Source: Paraherbaspirillum soli (GTDB taxonomy: Bacteria; Pseudomonadota; Gammaproteobacteria; Burkholderiales; Burkholderiaceae_D). Taken from it: DNA of 64,000 nucleotides. The notes under the pieces are model-generated. The model saw only the letters and a list, made by a program, of their open reading frames with translations. It did not search any database and was not told where the DNA came from. The stretch lies in NCBI RefSeq assembly GCF_042654985.1, contig NZ_JBHSMT010000026.1:186001-250000 (forward strand), in the 5' to 3' direction. Shown here one piece after another: positions 46,019-55,382 of this stretch (position 1 is its first letter; the number at the start of each line of letters is the position of its first letter). The translations under genes and the position numbers were made by a program.

Positions 46019-46827
46019 GCGGCCCCGAAACTCTGTTCGCCTACGAAGGCCCGCTGCGCACCAAAGTCGGCAAATGCTTTCCCGGCGAACGAGCAGTCTT
46101 TCGCGGCCACGACCTGCATGCGGATTTGAAGGATATGGATTGGGTCGAGCTCTACACCTTCGGCATCACCGGCCGCCGCTTTTCGGCGCAACAGTTAAGA
46201 CTGCTGCACGCGCTCTGGACCTATACCAGCTACCCCGATGCCAGGCTGTGGAACAACCGCGTCGCGGCGCTGGCCGGCAGCGCCCGCAGCACCGGCGCAC
46301 TCGGCGTTGCCGCTGCGATCGCGGTGTCGGAAGCGACGATTTACGGCTGGCAGCCGGAAACGTCCGCCGCCGATCTTTTGTTGCGGGCCCGGCAGCGCAT
46401 GCAGGCAGGGGAGTCGCTGCAGGCGGTGCTACAGCAGGAGTTGCAGCAGCAACGGCGCATCCTGGGATATGGCCGGCCGGTTGCCGCACTCCAGGTCGAC
46501 GAACGGATTCCGGCCATCCTGGCGCGCATGGAGCGCGAGCAAATAACGCAAGGCCCCTATCTGCAATTGGCCTTCGAGATAGAGCGCACCCTGTCGCAGA
46601 TGGGGAAGCGGCTGCCGATCAACTACGCTGGGGTGGTGGTCGCGATTCCTCTCGATATGGGATTTTCTTTGCGCGAGTGCTATCTGTTCCTGCTGCCTTC
46701 GTTTCAGGCGGGCATGCCTCCGTGCTACCTGGAAGCCGCCGAGCGTCCGGAAGGCGCGACATTTGCGCTGCGCTGTTCCCAGTTGCATTACGACGGGCCG
46801 GCAGATCGCCGCTGGCAAGCGGAATAA
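46015..46827 (+). CDS. citrate-synthase-like protein B, catalytic residues missing
   Basis: This 270-residue protein also has a citrate-synthase-like outline (FRGHDLHADLKDMDWVELYTFGITGRR, then RLWNNRVAALAGSARSTGALG). At the expected first His the sequence is TIYGWQ, and the expected GYGH motif reads GYGRPV. Both catalytic His positions therefore look lost, and the Asp region reads LPINYAG. It is coupled to protein A (ATGA). Two degenerate paralogues side by side suggest an obligate pair with a changed function. The annotation is limited to fold-level similarity seen by eye. Confidence 0.68.
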   Translation: MSGPETLFAYEGPLRTKVGKCFPGERAVFRGHDLHADLKDMDWVELYTFGITGRRFSAQQLRLLHALWTYTSYPDARLWNNRVAALAGSARSTGALGVAAAIAVSEATIYGWQPETSAADLLLRARQRMQAGESLQAVLQQELQQQRRILGYGRPVAALQVDERIPAILARMEREQITQGPYLQLAFEIERTLSQMGKRLPINYAGVVVAIPLDMGFSLRECYLFLLPSFQAGMPPCYLEAAERPEGATFALRCSQLHYDGPADRRWQAE

Positions 46828-46852
46828 AGTAGTAAATGTTGAGACTGTTGGA

Positions 46853-46990
46853 CATCTCTAAAAACCGTAGCGAGCGGCCCAAGGTCGAAGTGACGAACTT
46901 GAAACACCTGCAGCCGTACGGAGGTACGGTGAGCATCGCCGCTTCGAGATTGGCGGGCTTGCCAAACCCTGCAGTAGGTTTTTAGAGATG
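46853..46990. mobile_element. 138-bp MITE-like element with 14-bp terminal inverted repeats
   Basis: The ends are perfect inverted repeats, CATCTCTAAAAACC at 46853-46866 and GGTTTTTAGAGATG at 46977-46990. The interior has no coding capacity but further short palindromes (for example GTACGGAGGTAC near 46916). The structure is that of a non-autonomous miniature element inserted between the citrate-synthase-like genes and the TonB receptor gene. Confidence 0.75.
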
Positions 46991-47058
46991 CCCTGTTCAT
47001 GGCAGGAAGAAAGATGAATAGAACCGCGCGATAACAATACTCCAGAGAGGGATCGAAA

Positions 47059-49170
47059 ATGGTAAAACGTTTGCAATCCAGAATCCTGTGTGCAGTCGCT
47101 CTACTGCTAAGTGCCGGCGGCGCGGCGGCTCAGCAAAACGAGGAGGATGAACTGGCGCTTTCTTATGGTGACAAATCCTCCGTCAGCATCGCCACTGGCA
47201 GCAAACAATCCCTGTCTCGCGCACCGGCCGTGGCTTCCGTCATCACTGCCGAAGATATCAAGGCGATGGGCGCCTTCGACCTCGACCAAGTACTGGAAAG
47301 CGTGCCCGGACTGCATGTCTCCACATGGTCCGCGCCCTTGTATCCGATCTACAGTTTCCGGGGCATCGTCGAAGCCCACAATCCGCAAGCCCTGGTGCTG
47401 GTCAACGGCATCCCGATGACCAATGTGTTTCTGGGCGACCGCAGCCAGGCATGGGGCGGCATGCCGCTGGAGAATGTGGCGCGGATCGAAGTGATCCGCG
47501 GTCCGGGATCTGCGCTGTACGGGGCCGACGCTTTTTCCGGCGTGATCAATGTCATTACCAAGACCGCGGCAGATGTCAACGGCACCGAATACGGCGTGCG
47601 CGCCGGCAGCTTCCATACCCGCGACGGCTGGATCCAGCACGGCGGCCCGCTAGGTCCGTTCGAGGCAGCTTTTTATCTGCGTGCCGGCCATACCGACGGT
47701 CAACACACCACCATCCAGGAGGACTTGCAGTCGAAGCTCGACCCGGTGTTCGGCACCCACGCCTCGCTCGCGCCGGGACCGGTCAATGCGGTGCGCAATG
47801 CCCTGGATGCGCGGGCCGATCTGTCCTACCAACAATGGCGCTTTCGTGCCGGTTATCAGCAGCGGGAAGTGGGGATCGGTTACGGCTTGGCCGACAGCGT
47901 CGACCCCAACGGCCGCATGCCGTCGTCGCGGCTGTATCTTGACCTGAACTATGAAAAAGCCAATTTCGCCCCGCATTGGGACGTGTCCGGCGTGCTCGCT
48001 TATTCCGATATCAAGGAAAAGCAGGGCGACCCGCCTTACACCTTGTTCCCGGCCGGGGCTTTCGGCGGCGCCTTTCCCAACGGCGTGATCGGCAATCCCG
48101 GTCATTCCGAGCGCCATACCCAGGTCAGCCTGTCCGCCTTTTATACCGGCTTCGATCATCATCGGGTCCGTGTCGGCGGCGGCTACCAGATAGAAGACTT
48201 GTACAAAGTCAGCGAGGCGAAAAATTTCAATATCGTTGACGTGCCGGGGATCGGCCCGGTATTCATGCCTTTCCCCAGCGTGGTCGATGCCACCGGCAAT
48301 CCCAACCTGGTGTTCATGCTGCCGCACAAGCGCAACATCTCCTACGTGTTCGCCCAGGACGAATGGGCTCTGGCGAGGGATTGGACGCTGACGGTCGGGG
48401 TGCGCGACGACCACTATTCCGACTTCGGCAATACCATCAATCCGCGCCTGGCGCTGGTGTGGGACGCCTCGTACAACTTCGTCATCAAGGCACTGCATGG
48501 CCGCGCTTTCCGTGCGCCTTCGTTCTCCGAGCAGTATGCGATCAACAATCCGGTCACGATCGGCAATCCCAAGCTGCAGCCGGAAACCATCGTCACCAAC
48601 GAGCTGGCATTCTCCTGGCAGCCGGCGCCCACGCTGCAAACCAGCTTGAACCTGTTCCGCTACCGGATACACGACATCATCCGGTTTGAGCCGAATGCCG
48701 ATCCGACCACCGGCTCCACCTACGGCAATCAGGGCGATCAGACCGGACGCGGCCTGGAAATGGAAGTCACCTGGAATGCCACCCGCAATTTGCGGCTGTC
48801 AGGCAGCTATTCGCTGCAACATTCGACCGACCAGAAGACTGGCCAGGATGCCGGTCTGGCGCCTCATCACCGGCTGTTCGGCCGCGCCGACTGGCGTTTC
48901 GCGCCGCTGTGGCAGGTCGGCACGACGATCAATTACGTGGCCGACCGCAAGCGGCAGCCGGGCGACACCCGGCCCCAGATTGCCGACTACACGACGGTGG
49001 ACTTGAATCTGCGGCGAGAAAAGCTTGCCGGCAATTGGGAAGTCAGCGCCATCGTGCGCAACTTGTTCAACCGGGATGCAAGAGAGCCGAGTTTCGCGCC
49101 GGGGAATATCCCGTTCGACTTGCCGCTTCCGGGGCGCGCTTTCTATGTGCAGCTTCAACATAATCTCTGA
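47059..49170 (+). CDS. TonB-dependent outer membrane receptor
   Basis: This 703-residue protein has a signal peptide ending AAAQQ, a plug domain (VASVITAEDIKAMGAFDLDQVLESVPGLHVS part: SVPGLHVS) and a 22-strand barrel with the C-terminal aromatic end region (RAFYVQLQHNL). The plug loop GPGSALYGADAFSGVINVITK is typical. No ligand can be assigned. The SBP and hybrid sensor genes follow closely, so it may belong to a ligand-uptake and sensing unit. Confidence 0.92.
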   Translation: MVKRLQSRILCAVALLLSAGGAAAQQNEEDELALSYGDKSSVSIATGSKQSLSRAPAVASVITAEDIKAMGAFDLDQVLESVPGLHVSTWSAPLYPIYSFRGIVEAHNPQALVLVNGIPMTNVFLGDRSQAWGGMPLENVARIEVIRGPGSALYGADAFSGVINVITKTAADVNGTEYGVRAGSFHTRDGWIQHGGPLGPFEAAFYLRAGHTDGQHTTIQEDLQSKLDPVFGTHASLAPGPVNAVRNALDARADLSYQQWRFRAGYQQREVGIGYGLADSVDPNGRMPSSRLYLDLNYEKANFAPHWDVSGVLAYSDIKEKQGDPPYTLFPAGAFGGAFPNGVIGNPGHSERHTQVSLSAFYTGFDHHRVRVGGGYQIEDLYKVSEAKNFNIVDVPGIGPVFMPFPSVVDATGNPNLVFMLPHKRNISYVFAQDEWALARDWTLTVGVRDDHYSDFGNTINPRLALVWDASYNFVIKALHGRAFRAPSFSEQYAINNPVTIGNPKLQPETIVTNELAFSWQPAPTLQTSLNLFRYRIHDIIRFEPNADPTTGSTYGNQGDQTGRGLEMEVTWNATRNLRLSGSYSLQHSTDQKTGQDAGLAPHHRLFGRADWRFAPLWQVGTTINYVADRKRQPGDTRPQIADYTTVDLNLRREKLAGNWEVSAIVRNLFNRDAREPSFAPGNIPFDLPLPGRAFYVQLQHNL

Positions 49171-49180
49171 GCCGCTCACG

Positions 49181-50320
49181 ATGAATCGGCGCCTCGGGAT
49201 CTGCTATCGATTCGGATTGCCAGCGGCATTGCGGATCGAGTTCGGCTTGTTCCTGCTGCTGCTATGCGCGCTAGCCTACGCCGGCGAGGACAGCGCCCAT
49301 GCGGACCCCGGCAAGCGCGCCAGGACCGTAAAGAGCCGCTCGCCGGACTTGAACGGCAGCGCGGCCGAAACACGCCTCGCGCTCAATGAACTCAATCCTA
49401 TCGTGCTGGCCGGCCTGGACGCACCGCCCAAACGCGCGGAAATCCCCGATAGCAAAGCGGCGCTCGCCGTGATTTATCCGGATCTGCCCGAACCCTATCG
49501 CAGTATCTTCGCCAAGATCATCGAGGGCATCGAAGAGCAGACCAAAACCAAGGTAAGCAGCTATCCGATCGGCCCCAACAGCAATCTGGCCGACCTCAGC
49601 GGCCAACTCAAACGCGGTGGCACCAAGGTCGTGATCGCGCTCGGGCGGCAAGGCTTGAAGGCCGCATCCGGGCTGGAGCGCGACATCTCGGTGGTGGTCG
49701 GCGGCGTGCTGTCGGTGCCCGAGGGCGACAGCCGCAACCTGACTGGCATCAGCCTGACGCCGGACCCGGCGCTGCTGTTCGCGCTGTTGAAGAAACTGCT
49801 GCCCGGCGCCAAAAAAGTGACCGTCATCTACGACCCGCAGCATAACGAATGGCTGCTCAAACTGGCGCGTGAAGCGGCCAAGGCCCTGGGCCTGGAATTG
49901 GTGGTCCACGAAGCGCACGACCTGGCCTCGGCGGCGCGCCTGTATGAAGCCGCGTTCGCCGGCGCCGACAGCCGGCTGGACGCGGTCTGGCTGCCGCAGG
50001 ACGCCACCACGGTGGACGAAGAAACGATCTTGCCGCTGGTCTTGAAAGAATCCTGGAACCGCGGCGTGCCGGTTTTTTCCAGCAGCTTCCTGCACGTCAA
50101 GAAGGGCGCGCTGTTCGCCTTGTATCCGAACAACCTGGGGCTGGGCCACGACCTGGCCAGCACCGCCCTCAGCGTACTGGCGGGAGACTCGCGCAAGCAT
50201 GGCTTGTCGCCGTTGCGCGAAGTGCTGACGGCGATCAATCTGCGCACCGCCAGTCACGTCGGCTTGAACATCGACTATCAGCAGCAACGCAGTTTCGATT
50301 TCGTTTTCCCGGAGCCGTGA
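49181..50320 (+). CDS. periplasmic ABC-type substrate-binding protein
   Basis: The 379-residue protein has one N-terminal hydrophobic segment (about 15-35; signal peptide or anchor) and a two-lobed ABC_sub_bind/TrpX-like domain (ALAVIYPDLPEPYRSIFAKIIEG; KVTVIYDPQHNEWL). No permease or ATPase gene is nearby, so it more likely serves sensing than transport. It starts 11 bp after the TonB receptor gene and 100 bp before the hybrid kinase gene. I chose ATG 49181, since upstream starts lie inside the receptor gene. Confidence 0.83.
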   Translation: MNRRLGICYRFGLPAALRIEFGLFLLLLCALAYAGEDSAHADPGKRARTVKSRSPDLNGSAAETRLALNELNPIVLAGLDAPPKRAEIPDSKAALAVIYPDLPEPYRSIFAKIIEGIEEQTKTKVSSYPIGPNSNLADLSGQLKRGGTKVVIALGRQGLKAASGLERDISVVVGGVLSVPEGDSRNLTGISLTPDPALLFALLKKLLPGAKKVTVIYDPQHNEWLLKLAREAAKALGLELVVHEAHDLASAARLYEAAFAGADSRLDAVWLPQDATTVDEETILPLVLKESWNRGVPVFSSSFLHVKKGALFALYPNNLGLGHDLASTALSVLAGDSRKHGLSPLREVLTAINLRTASHVGLNIDYQQQRSFDFVFPEP

Positions 50321-50420
50321 ACTTAAAAAACGGTTGAGTGCTCATTGGTTTTGATCAGAGATTGAAATACGTGTAGTCGGTCAAGGCCGACACCTTTCCC
50401 TTCATCTTGACGAGCCCATC

Positions 50421-53400
50421 ATGTTGCAAGCTTACCTACGCCGCACCGGATTCCGCCGCCAGCTGATGGTGATCGTCACCGTCTCCATCCTCGGCCTGGC
50501 CTTGTTCTCCTCGCTGATGAACTCGTTTGAAACCAGGCAGAGCATGCGCGGCTACCTGATCGAGCAAGGCCGGCACATCGCCGAAAACCTGGCCCGCCAG
50601 AGCACCCTGGGTCTGCTCTACCATTCCCCCGACAACGTGCATGAAGAGGTCGCCACCACGCTGGCGTTCCCGGACGTGCTGAAGGTCGAAATCATCGACG
50701 CCAACCAAAAAATCCTGGTATCCGAAACCAAGGCCGGCGCCGTCATCAAACCGCATCAAGGAGGGCTGCCCGACAGCGATCTGAGCCGCGCCATGCTGCA
50801 GCAGGAAAACGATGAGGTATGGCGCTTCGGCGCACCGGTCTATGAAAGCCATGAAGGAAGCTCGCCGTTCGAGCTGCAGGAGCGCAAACCGCAATTGCTG
50901 GGGTATGTGCATATCGTGCTCGGCAAGGGCACCATGAATCGGCTGGTGCTTTCCTTGCTGGTGGCCAACCTGGCCATCACGCTTTCCTTCGCGATCATCC
51001 TGCTGATTGTCATGCGCTTGCTGGCGCGTCATGTGATCCGGCCGTTGAACGCCTTGTCCGGCCTGATGGGACGCGCCGAATCCGGCGAGTCGGGCATGCG
51101 CGCTGACCCGGAGGGACCGCGTGACATTATCGAGATGGCGCATGCCTTCAACAAGATGATGGCCGTGCTGGAAGAGCGCGAAGCGGAATTGAAACAGTCG
51201 CGCGACCAGGCGCTGCAAGCGGCGCTGATGAAAGCGCAATTCGCCGCCACCGTCAGCCACGAAGTGCGCACCCCCTTGAACGGCGTGGTGGGGATGCTAG
51301 ACATGCTCAAAGAGATGCGCCTCACCAAACCCCAGCTGGAATGCGTCGAGGTGGCCTGGAACTCGGCCCACACCTTGATCGACCTGATCAACGACATTCT
51401 CGATTTCTCGAAGATAGAGGCCAACAAGATGGTGCTGGAGCAGATCGAGTTCGACCTGCGCAAACTGGTCGAGGAAACGCTGGAACTGCTGGCCAAGCTG
51501 GCCCAGCAAAAAGGGCTGGAACTGGGCTACCTGCTGGCGCCCGATGTCCCCGAACGGATCAAGGGCGATTCGATGCGCTTGCGGCAGGTGCTGATCAACC
51601 TGGTCGGCAACGCCTTGAAATTCACCGAACACGGCCAGGTGGCGGTGCGCATCTCGTGCGCCGTCGACAGCGACGCCGGCTTCGGCCTGCGGGTTGAAGT
51701 CAGCGACAGCGGCATCGGCATGGACCAGGATGCCATCCGCCATGTGTTCGAATCGTTCGCCCAGGCCGACGGCACCACCGCCCGCAAATACGGCGGCACC
51801 GGCCTCGGCCTGGCGATTTGCAAACAGCTGGTGGAATTGATGAAGGGCGAGATCGGGGTCGTCAGCGAACCCGGCCAAGGCGCCACGTTCTGGTTCACGA
51901 TCCGCTGCCAGCCGGGCGAGGAACAGCCCGTCGTCGCGCCGGAACCGGCCCTGCTCGGGGTGCGGGTGCTGGTGGTGGACGAGAGCGAGATCGTGCGCAG
52001 CTTCCTGCAACAAAGCCTGGGCCGTCAGGGGATGGCTTGCCAGGTCGTCAGCAACGGCGCCGAGGCATTGGCGGAACTGGGCCGGGCGCGCGCAGCGCCT
52101 TATGCGCTGCTGATCATGGATCGCGGCATCAGCGACGGCAACGGCGCCGACCTGGCGCGCCAGATCCGCTCCGAGCCGGCGCTGGCGGCGACCAGGCTGC
52201 TGCTGTTGGAGCGCGACGGCTCGCCCAAGACCGACCAGCCGCCGGGAGCAGGTGGCATGCTGGCCAAGCCCTTGCGTTTGAATCGTCTGCTGGACGCCAT
52301 CTTGCAACTGCTGTCGGACCAGGAACCCGCGGCCGCGCCGCCTGCTGCGGTTGAGGCCGCTCCTCAGCCCGGCAAGCTGCCGACGGCCGGTAAGGAGTAT
52401 CAAGTGCTGGTGGTGGAAGACAATCGCACCAATCAAGTGGTGGCCGGCGGCATGCTGACCATGAGCGGCTGCAACTGCGAATTTGCGTCCAACGGCTGGG
52501 AGGCGATCGAAGCCGCCCAGCACCGCCGCTTCGACCTGATCCTGATGGACTGCAATATGCCGGAGATGGACGGCTATGAAGTCACCGCGCGCATCCGCAA
52601 TATTGAGCAGACCGAGGACCGGCGCACGCCGATCGTCGCCATGACCGCCAATACGCAAGAAGGAGATGTGGAAAAATGCCTGGCAGCGGGCATGGACGAT
52701 TACCTGGCAAAACCGATCACCTTGATCGAGCTGCGCCGCAAACTGGAGCGCTGGCTGATTCATGCCAGCGCCGCCAACGCCGGCGCCGCCGAGGCCATCA
52801 ACAGCATCGCCGAGCAGGCGGCAACGGCCACGGAAAACCTGAACGAGAGCGAATACAGCGCGCTCGACCGCAATGTCTTCGACAAGCTGCGGGAAATCCT
52901 GGGGCCCGGTCTGCAACAGGCAGTGACGCCCTACCTGGAAGATACGCCGGCCTATCTGGACCAACTGGAAAAGGCAGTCAATCAGGGCGATTCGGAATCC
53001 GCCCGCGCCATGGCCCACACCCTCAAGGGCAGCAGCAGCAACCTGGGCGCGGCCTGCATGGCCCAGTTGTCCAAGGAGGCGGAAGAACACGCGATCAACC
53101 GCCAGCTGGCCGATATCCGTCCGCTGCTGCCGCGCTTGCGCTCCGCCTTCGACGACGTCGCAGCATTGCTGGGCAGCGAGGGCGCGGTCGAGGGGCCGCG
53201 CGGCAACCAACCGATGATAGAGAGCGCCCTGGTGCTGGTGGTGGACGACGATCGCAGCACCCGCAGCGCATTGCGCTATACCTTGCTGCGGGACGGCTTC
53301 CGGGTGGCGGAAGCGGAAAACGGCGTGCAGGCCTTGCGCCTGCTCAGACGCATACAACCGGACGTGATCCTGATGGATGCGGTGATGCCGGTGATGGACG

Positions 53401-54926
53401 GCTTTACCACTTGCGCCCGGCTGCAGGAGCTGCCCAACCGGCAAAACATCCCGGTGCTGATGATCACCGGGCTGGAAGACAATGCGTCGGTAGAGCGGGC
53501 GTTTACCGCCGGCGCCAGCGACTACATCCCCAAGCCGATTCATTTCGCCGTGCTGTCGCAGCGCGTCAGGCGCATCGTCGAGGCCAACCGGGCCGAGCGC
53601 CGGGTGCGCGACCTGGCCTTCAACGACTCGCTGACCGGCTTGCCGAACCGCGCCCTGTTTTTCGACCAGCTAAAGCGCAGCATTGAGCAGGCGCGCCAAA
53701 CCGAGGAGGGCGTGGCGGTGCTGTTCCTGGACCTGGATCGTTTTAAATATGTGAACGACACCCTCGGCCACGATGTCGGCGACAAACTGCTGATCGCGGT
53801 GGCGCAGCGGATCCGGCGCAGCGTGCGCATCGTCGACTGCGTGGCCCGTCTGGGCGGCGACGAATTCACCGTGGTGTTGGCCGACCTGGCCAGCCCCAAT
53901 GCCGCTACTACCGTGGCCCAGAACATCTGCCGCTCGGTCGCCGCGCCGTTCCTGATCGACGGCCACGACATCTTCGTCAGCGCCAGCATCGGCATCTCGC
54001 TCTATCCGCACGACGGCACCGATGTCGGCACCTTGCTGCAGCACGCCGATACCGCCATGTACCGCGCCAAGAAGACCAGTTCCGGCTTCAAGTTTTTCGA
54101 ACCGGCGATGGAGCATTTGATCTCCGAACAAATGCGGATGGAAAGCGACCTGCGCGAGGCCTTGAACCGGCACGAGCTGGAAGTGTTCTATCAGCCGCAA
54201 GTGCGCTCCGATAACGGCCAGATCGTCGGCACCGAAGCACTGGTGCGCTGGCATCATCCGACCCGCGGCATGGTTGCGCCCAAAGAGTTCATTCCATTGG
54301 CGGAAGAAACCGACCTGATCAACCTGATCGGCGGCTGGGTCATGCGTACCGCCTGTGCCCAGCTCCAGAGCTGGATCAAGTCCGGCATGCCGGCCATGCG
54401 GGTGGCGGTGAACTTCTCGGTGCGGCAGTTGCAAACCGATTTCGCCAGTACGGTAGAACGGGTGCTGGCAGACACCGGACTGCCGCCGCACCTGCTGGAA
54501 CTGGAAATCACCGAGAGCACCCTGATGGAAAATGCCGAGGACAACTTGCAGGCGTTGCACCGGCTGCGCGGCCTCGGGGTACGGCTGACGATCGACGACT
54601 TTGGCACCGGCTATTCGTCGCTCGCCTACCTGAAGCGCTTCCCGGTCGACATCATCAAGGTCGACCAATCGTTCGTGAAAGACGTGCCGCAAGACCTGGA
54701 CGACGCCGCCATCGTCAAAAGCATCATCGCGCTGGCGCACAGCCTGCGGCTGGAGGTGGTGGCCGAAGGCGTGGAAAGCGAAGCCCAGCTCAACTTCCTG
54801 CGCGATCTGTCGTGCGACATGATGCAGGGCTACTACTTCAGCAAGCCGATCCCGGCAGCAGAATTCGCCGAATTTGTCACGGCGCAGAACGCTCTTCGGT
54901 TGGCGGAATTGCCGGGGCCGGGCTAG
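50421..54926 (+). CDS. hybrid sensor kinase with three REC, Hpt, GGDEF and EAL domains
   Basis: The 1501-residue protein has, in order: a membrane helix (about 15-35), a periplasmic sensor region, a second helix (about 175-200), HAMP, HisKA with phosphoacceptor His280 (VSHEVRTPLNG), and HATPase (GNALKFTE, GTGLGLAI). REC1 (Asp in LIMDRGISDG), REC2 (Asp710), Hpt (His866 in AHTLKGSS) and REC3 (Asp986) follow. GGDEF is intact at 1145-1149 and EAL at 1272-1274 with DDFGTGYSSL. A BarA-like phosphorelay thus feeds both synthesis and hydrolysis motifs for c-di-GMP in one chain. The upstream receptor and binding-protein genes suggest its input. Confidence 0.95.
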   Translation: MLQAYLRRTGFRRQLMVIVTVSILGLALFSSLMNSFETRQSMRGYLIEQGRHIAENLARQSTLGLLYHSPDNVHEEVATTLAFPDVLKVEIIDANQKILVSETKAGAVIKPHQGGLPDSDLSRAMLQQENDEVWRFGAPVYESHEGSSPFELQERKPQLLGYVHIVLGKGTMNRLVLSLLVANLAITLSFAIILLIVMRLLARHVIRPLNALSGLMGRAESGESGMRADPEGPRDIIEMAHAFNKMMAVLEEREAELKQSRDQALQAALMKAQFAATVSHEVRTPLNGVVGMLDMLKEMRLTKPQLECVEVAWNSAHTLIDLINDILDFSKIEANKMVLEQIEFDLRKLVEETLELLAKLAQQKGLELGYLLAPDVPERIKGDSMRLRQVLINLVGNALKFTEHGQVAVRISCAVDSDAGFGLRVEVSDSGIGMDQDAIRHVFESFAQADGTTARKYGGTGLGLAICKQLVELMKGEIGVVSEPGQGATFWFTIRCQPGEEQPVVAPEPALLGVRVLVVDESEIVRSFLQQSLGRQGMACQVVSNGAEALAELGRARAAPYALLIMDRGISDGNGADLARQIRSEPALAATRLLLLERDGSPKTDQPPGAGGMLAKPLRLNRLLDAILQLLSDQEPAAAPPAAVEAAPQPGKLPTAGKEYQVLVVEDNRTNQVVAGGMLTMSGCNCEFASNGWEAIEAAQHRRFDLILMDCNMPEMDGYEVTARIRNIEQTEDRRTPIVAMTANTQEGDVEKCLAAGMDDYLAKPITLIELRRKLERWLIHASAANAGAAEAINSIAEQAATATENLNESEYSALDRNVFDKLREILGPGLQQAVTPYLEDTPAYLDQLEKAVNQGDSESARAMAHTLKGSSSNLGAACMAQLSKEAEEHAINRQLADIRPLLPRLRSAFDDVAALLGSEGAVEGPRGNQPMIESALVLVVDDDRSTRSALRYTLLRDGFRVAEAENGVQALRLLRRIQPDVILMDAVMPVMDGFTTCARLQELPNRQNIPVLMITGLEDNASVERAFTAGASDYIPKPIHFAVLSQRVRRIVEANRAERRVRDLAFNDSLTGLPNRALFFDQLKRSIEQARQTEEGVAVLFLDLDRFKYVNDTLGHDVGDKLLIAVAQRIRRSVRIVDCVARLGGDEFTVVLADLASPNAATTVAQNICRSVAAPFLIDGHDIFVSASIGISLYPHDGTDVGTLLQHADTAMYRAKKTSSGFKFFEPAMEHLISEQMRMESDLREALNRHELEVFYQPQVRSDNGQIVGTEALVRWHHPTRGMVAPKEFIPLAEETDLINLIGGWVMRTACAQLQSWIKSGMPAMRVAVNFSVRQLQTDFASTVERVLADTGLPPHLLELEITESTLMENAEDNLQALHRLRGLGVRLTIDDFGTGYSSLAYLKRFPVDIIKVDQSFVKDVPQDLDDAAIVKSIIALAHSLRLEVVAEGVESEAQLNFLRDLSCDMMQGYYFSKPIPAAEFAEFVTAQNALRLAELPGPG

Positions 54927-54955
54927 CGTGGATTGTCGTGGCATCTAATGGTGTT

Positions 54956-55052
54956 GTAGGGCGGAAAAGCGCAGCGCCTTCCGCCGTTCTGGATGCGTCA
55001 AACATTGGTGGTACATCCAACGGCGGAAGACGCTGCGCTTTTCCGCCCTACG
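54956..55052. repeat. REP/REPIN-like palindromic element
   Basis: Two inverted arms, GTAGGGCGGAAAAGCGCAGC at the left and its complement GCTGCGCTTTTCCGCCCTAC at the right, enclose a loop of about 35 bp that includes GGATGCGTCAAACATTGGTG. The same design recurs at 59454-59549. Confidence 0.85.
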
Positions 55053-55382
55053 ATTCCGGGTCATGCTTTTGTTGTTTTAAAGAAAATATTTCTACGGAAG
55101 CTAGCGCAAGGTCAAAGCTCTGCCGCGCAATCAATATGCTGACGCCATCCGTGCAGCAACCCGTGATTCGCCAATTAATGAGAAAATGGCGGCCTCATTG
55201 ATCTCCTGCCGCCGCCGTGGACCGCATTCAAGCCGGCTAGAAACAATCCAAACCCAGTAACCATGCGGCTTTTCGCCCAGCATTCGGCATTCTTGTCGCC
55301 GGGATAATGAGCAAGTGCCGACAATAAAAACAGCGTAAATTAGTACAACACGCTCCATCCGTGAGCCAATGCGAGAAGTACA
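55053..55382. other. gene-free region upstream of queE
   Basis: No supported gene is seen in these roughly 330 bp. A promoter for queE is expected here, but no strong match was found by eye. Confidence 0.4.

Noticed and set aside
51297..53543. Open minus-strand frame of 748 codons inside the hybrid kinase gene
   Set aside because: Composition is His/Gln/Arg-rich as expected of antisense to this gene; the + strand has intact domains throughout.
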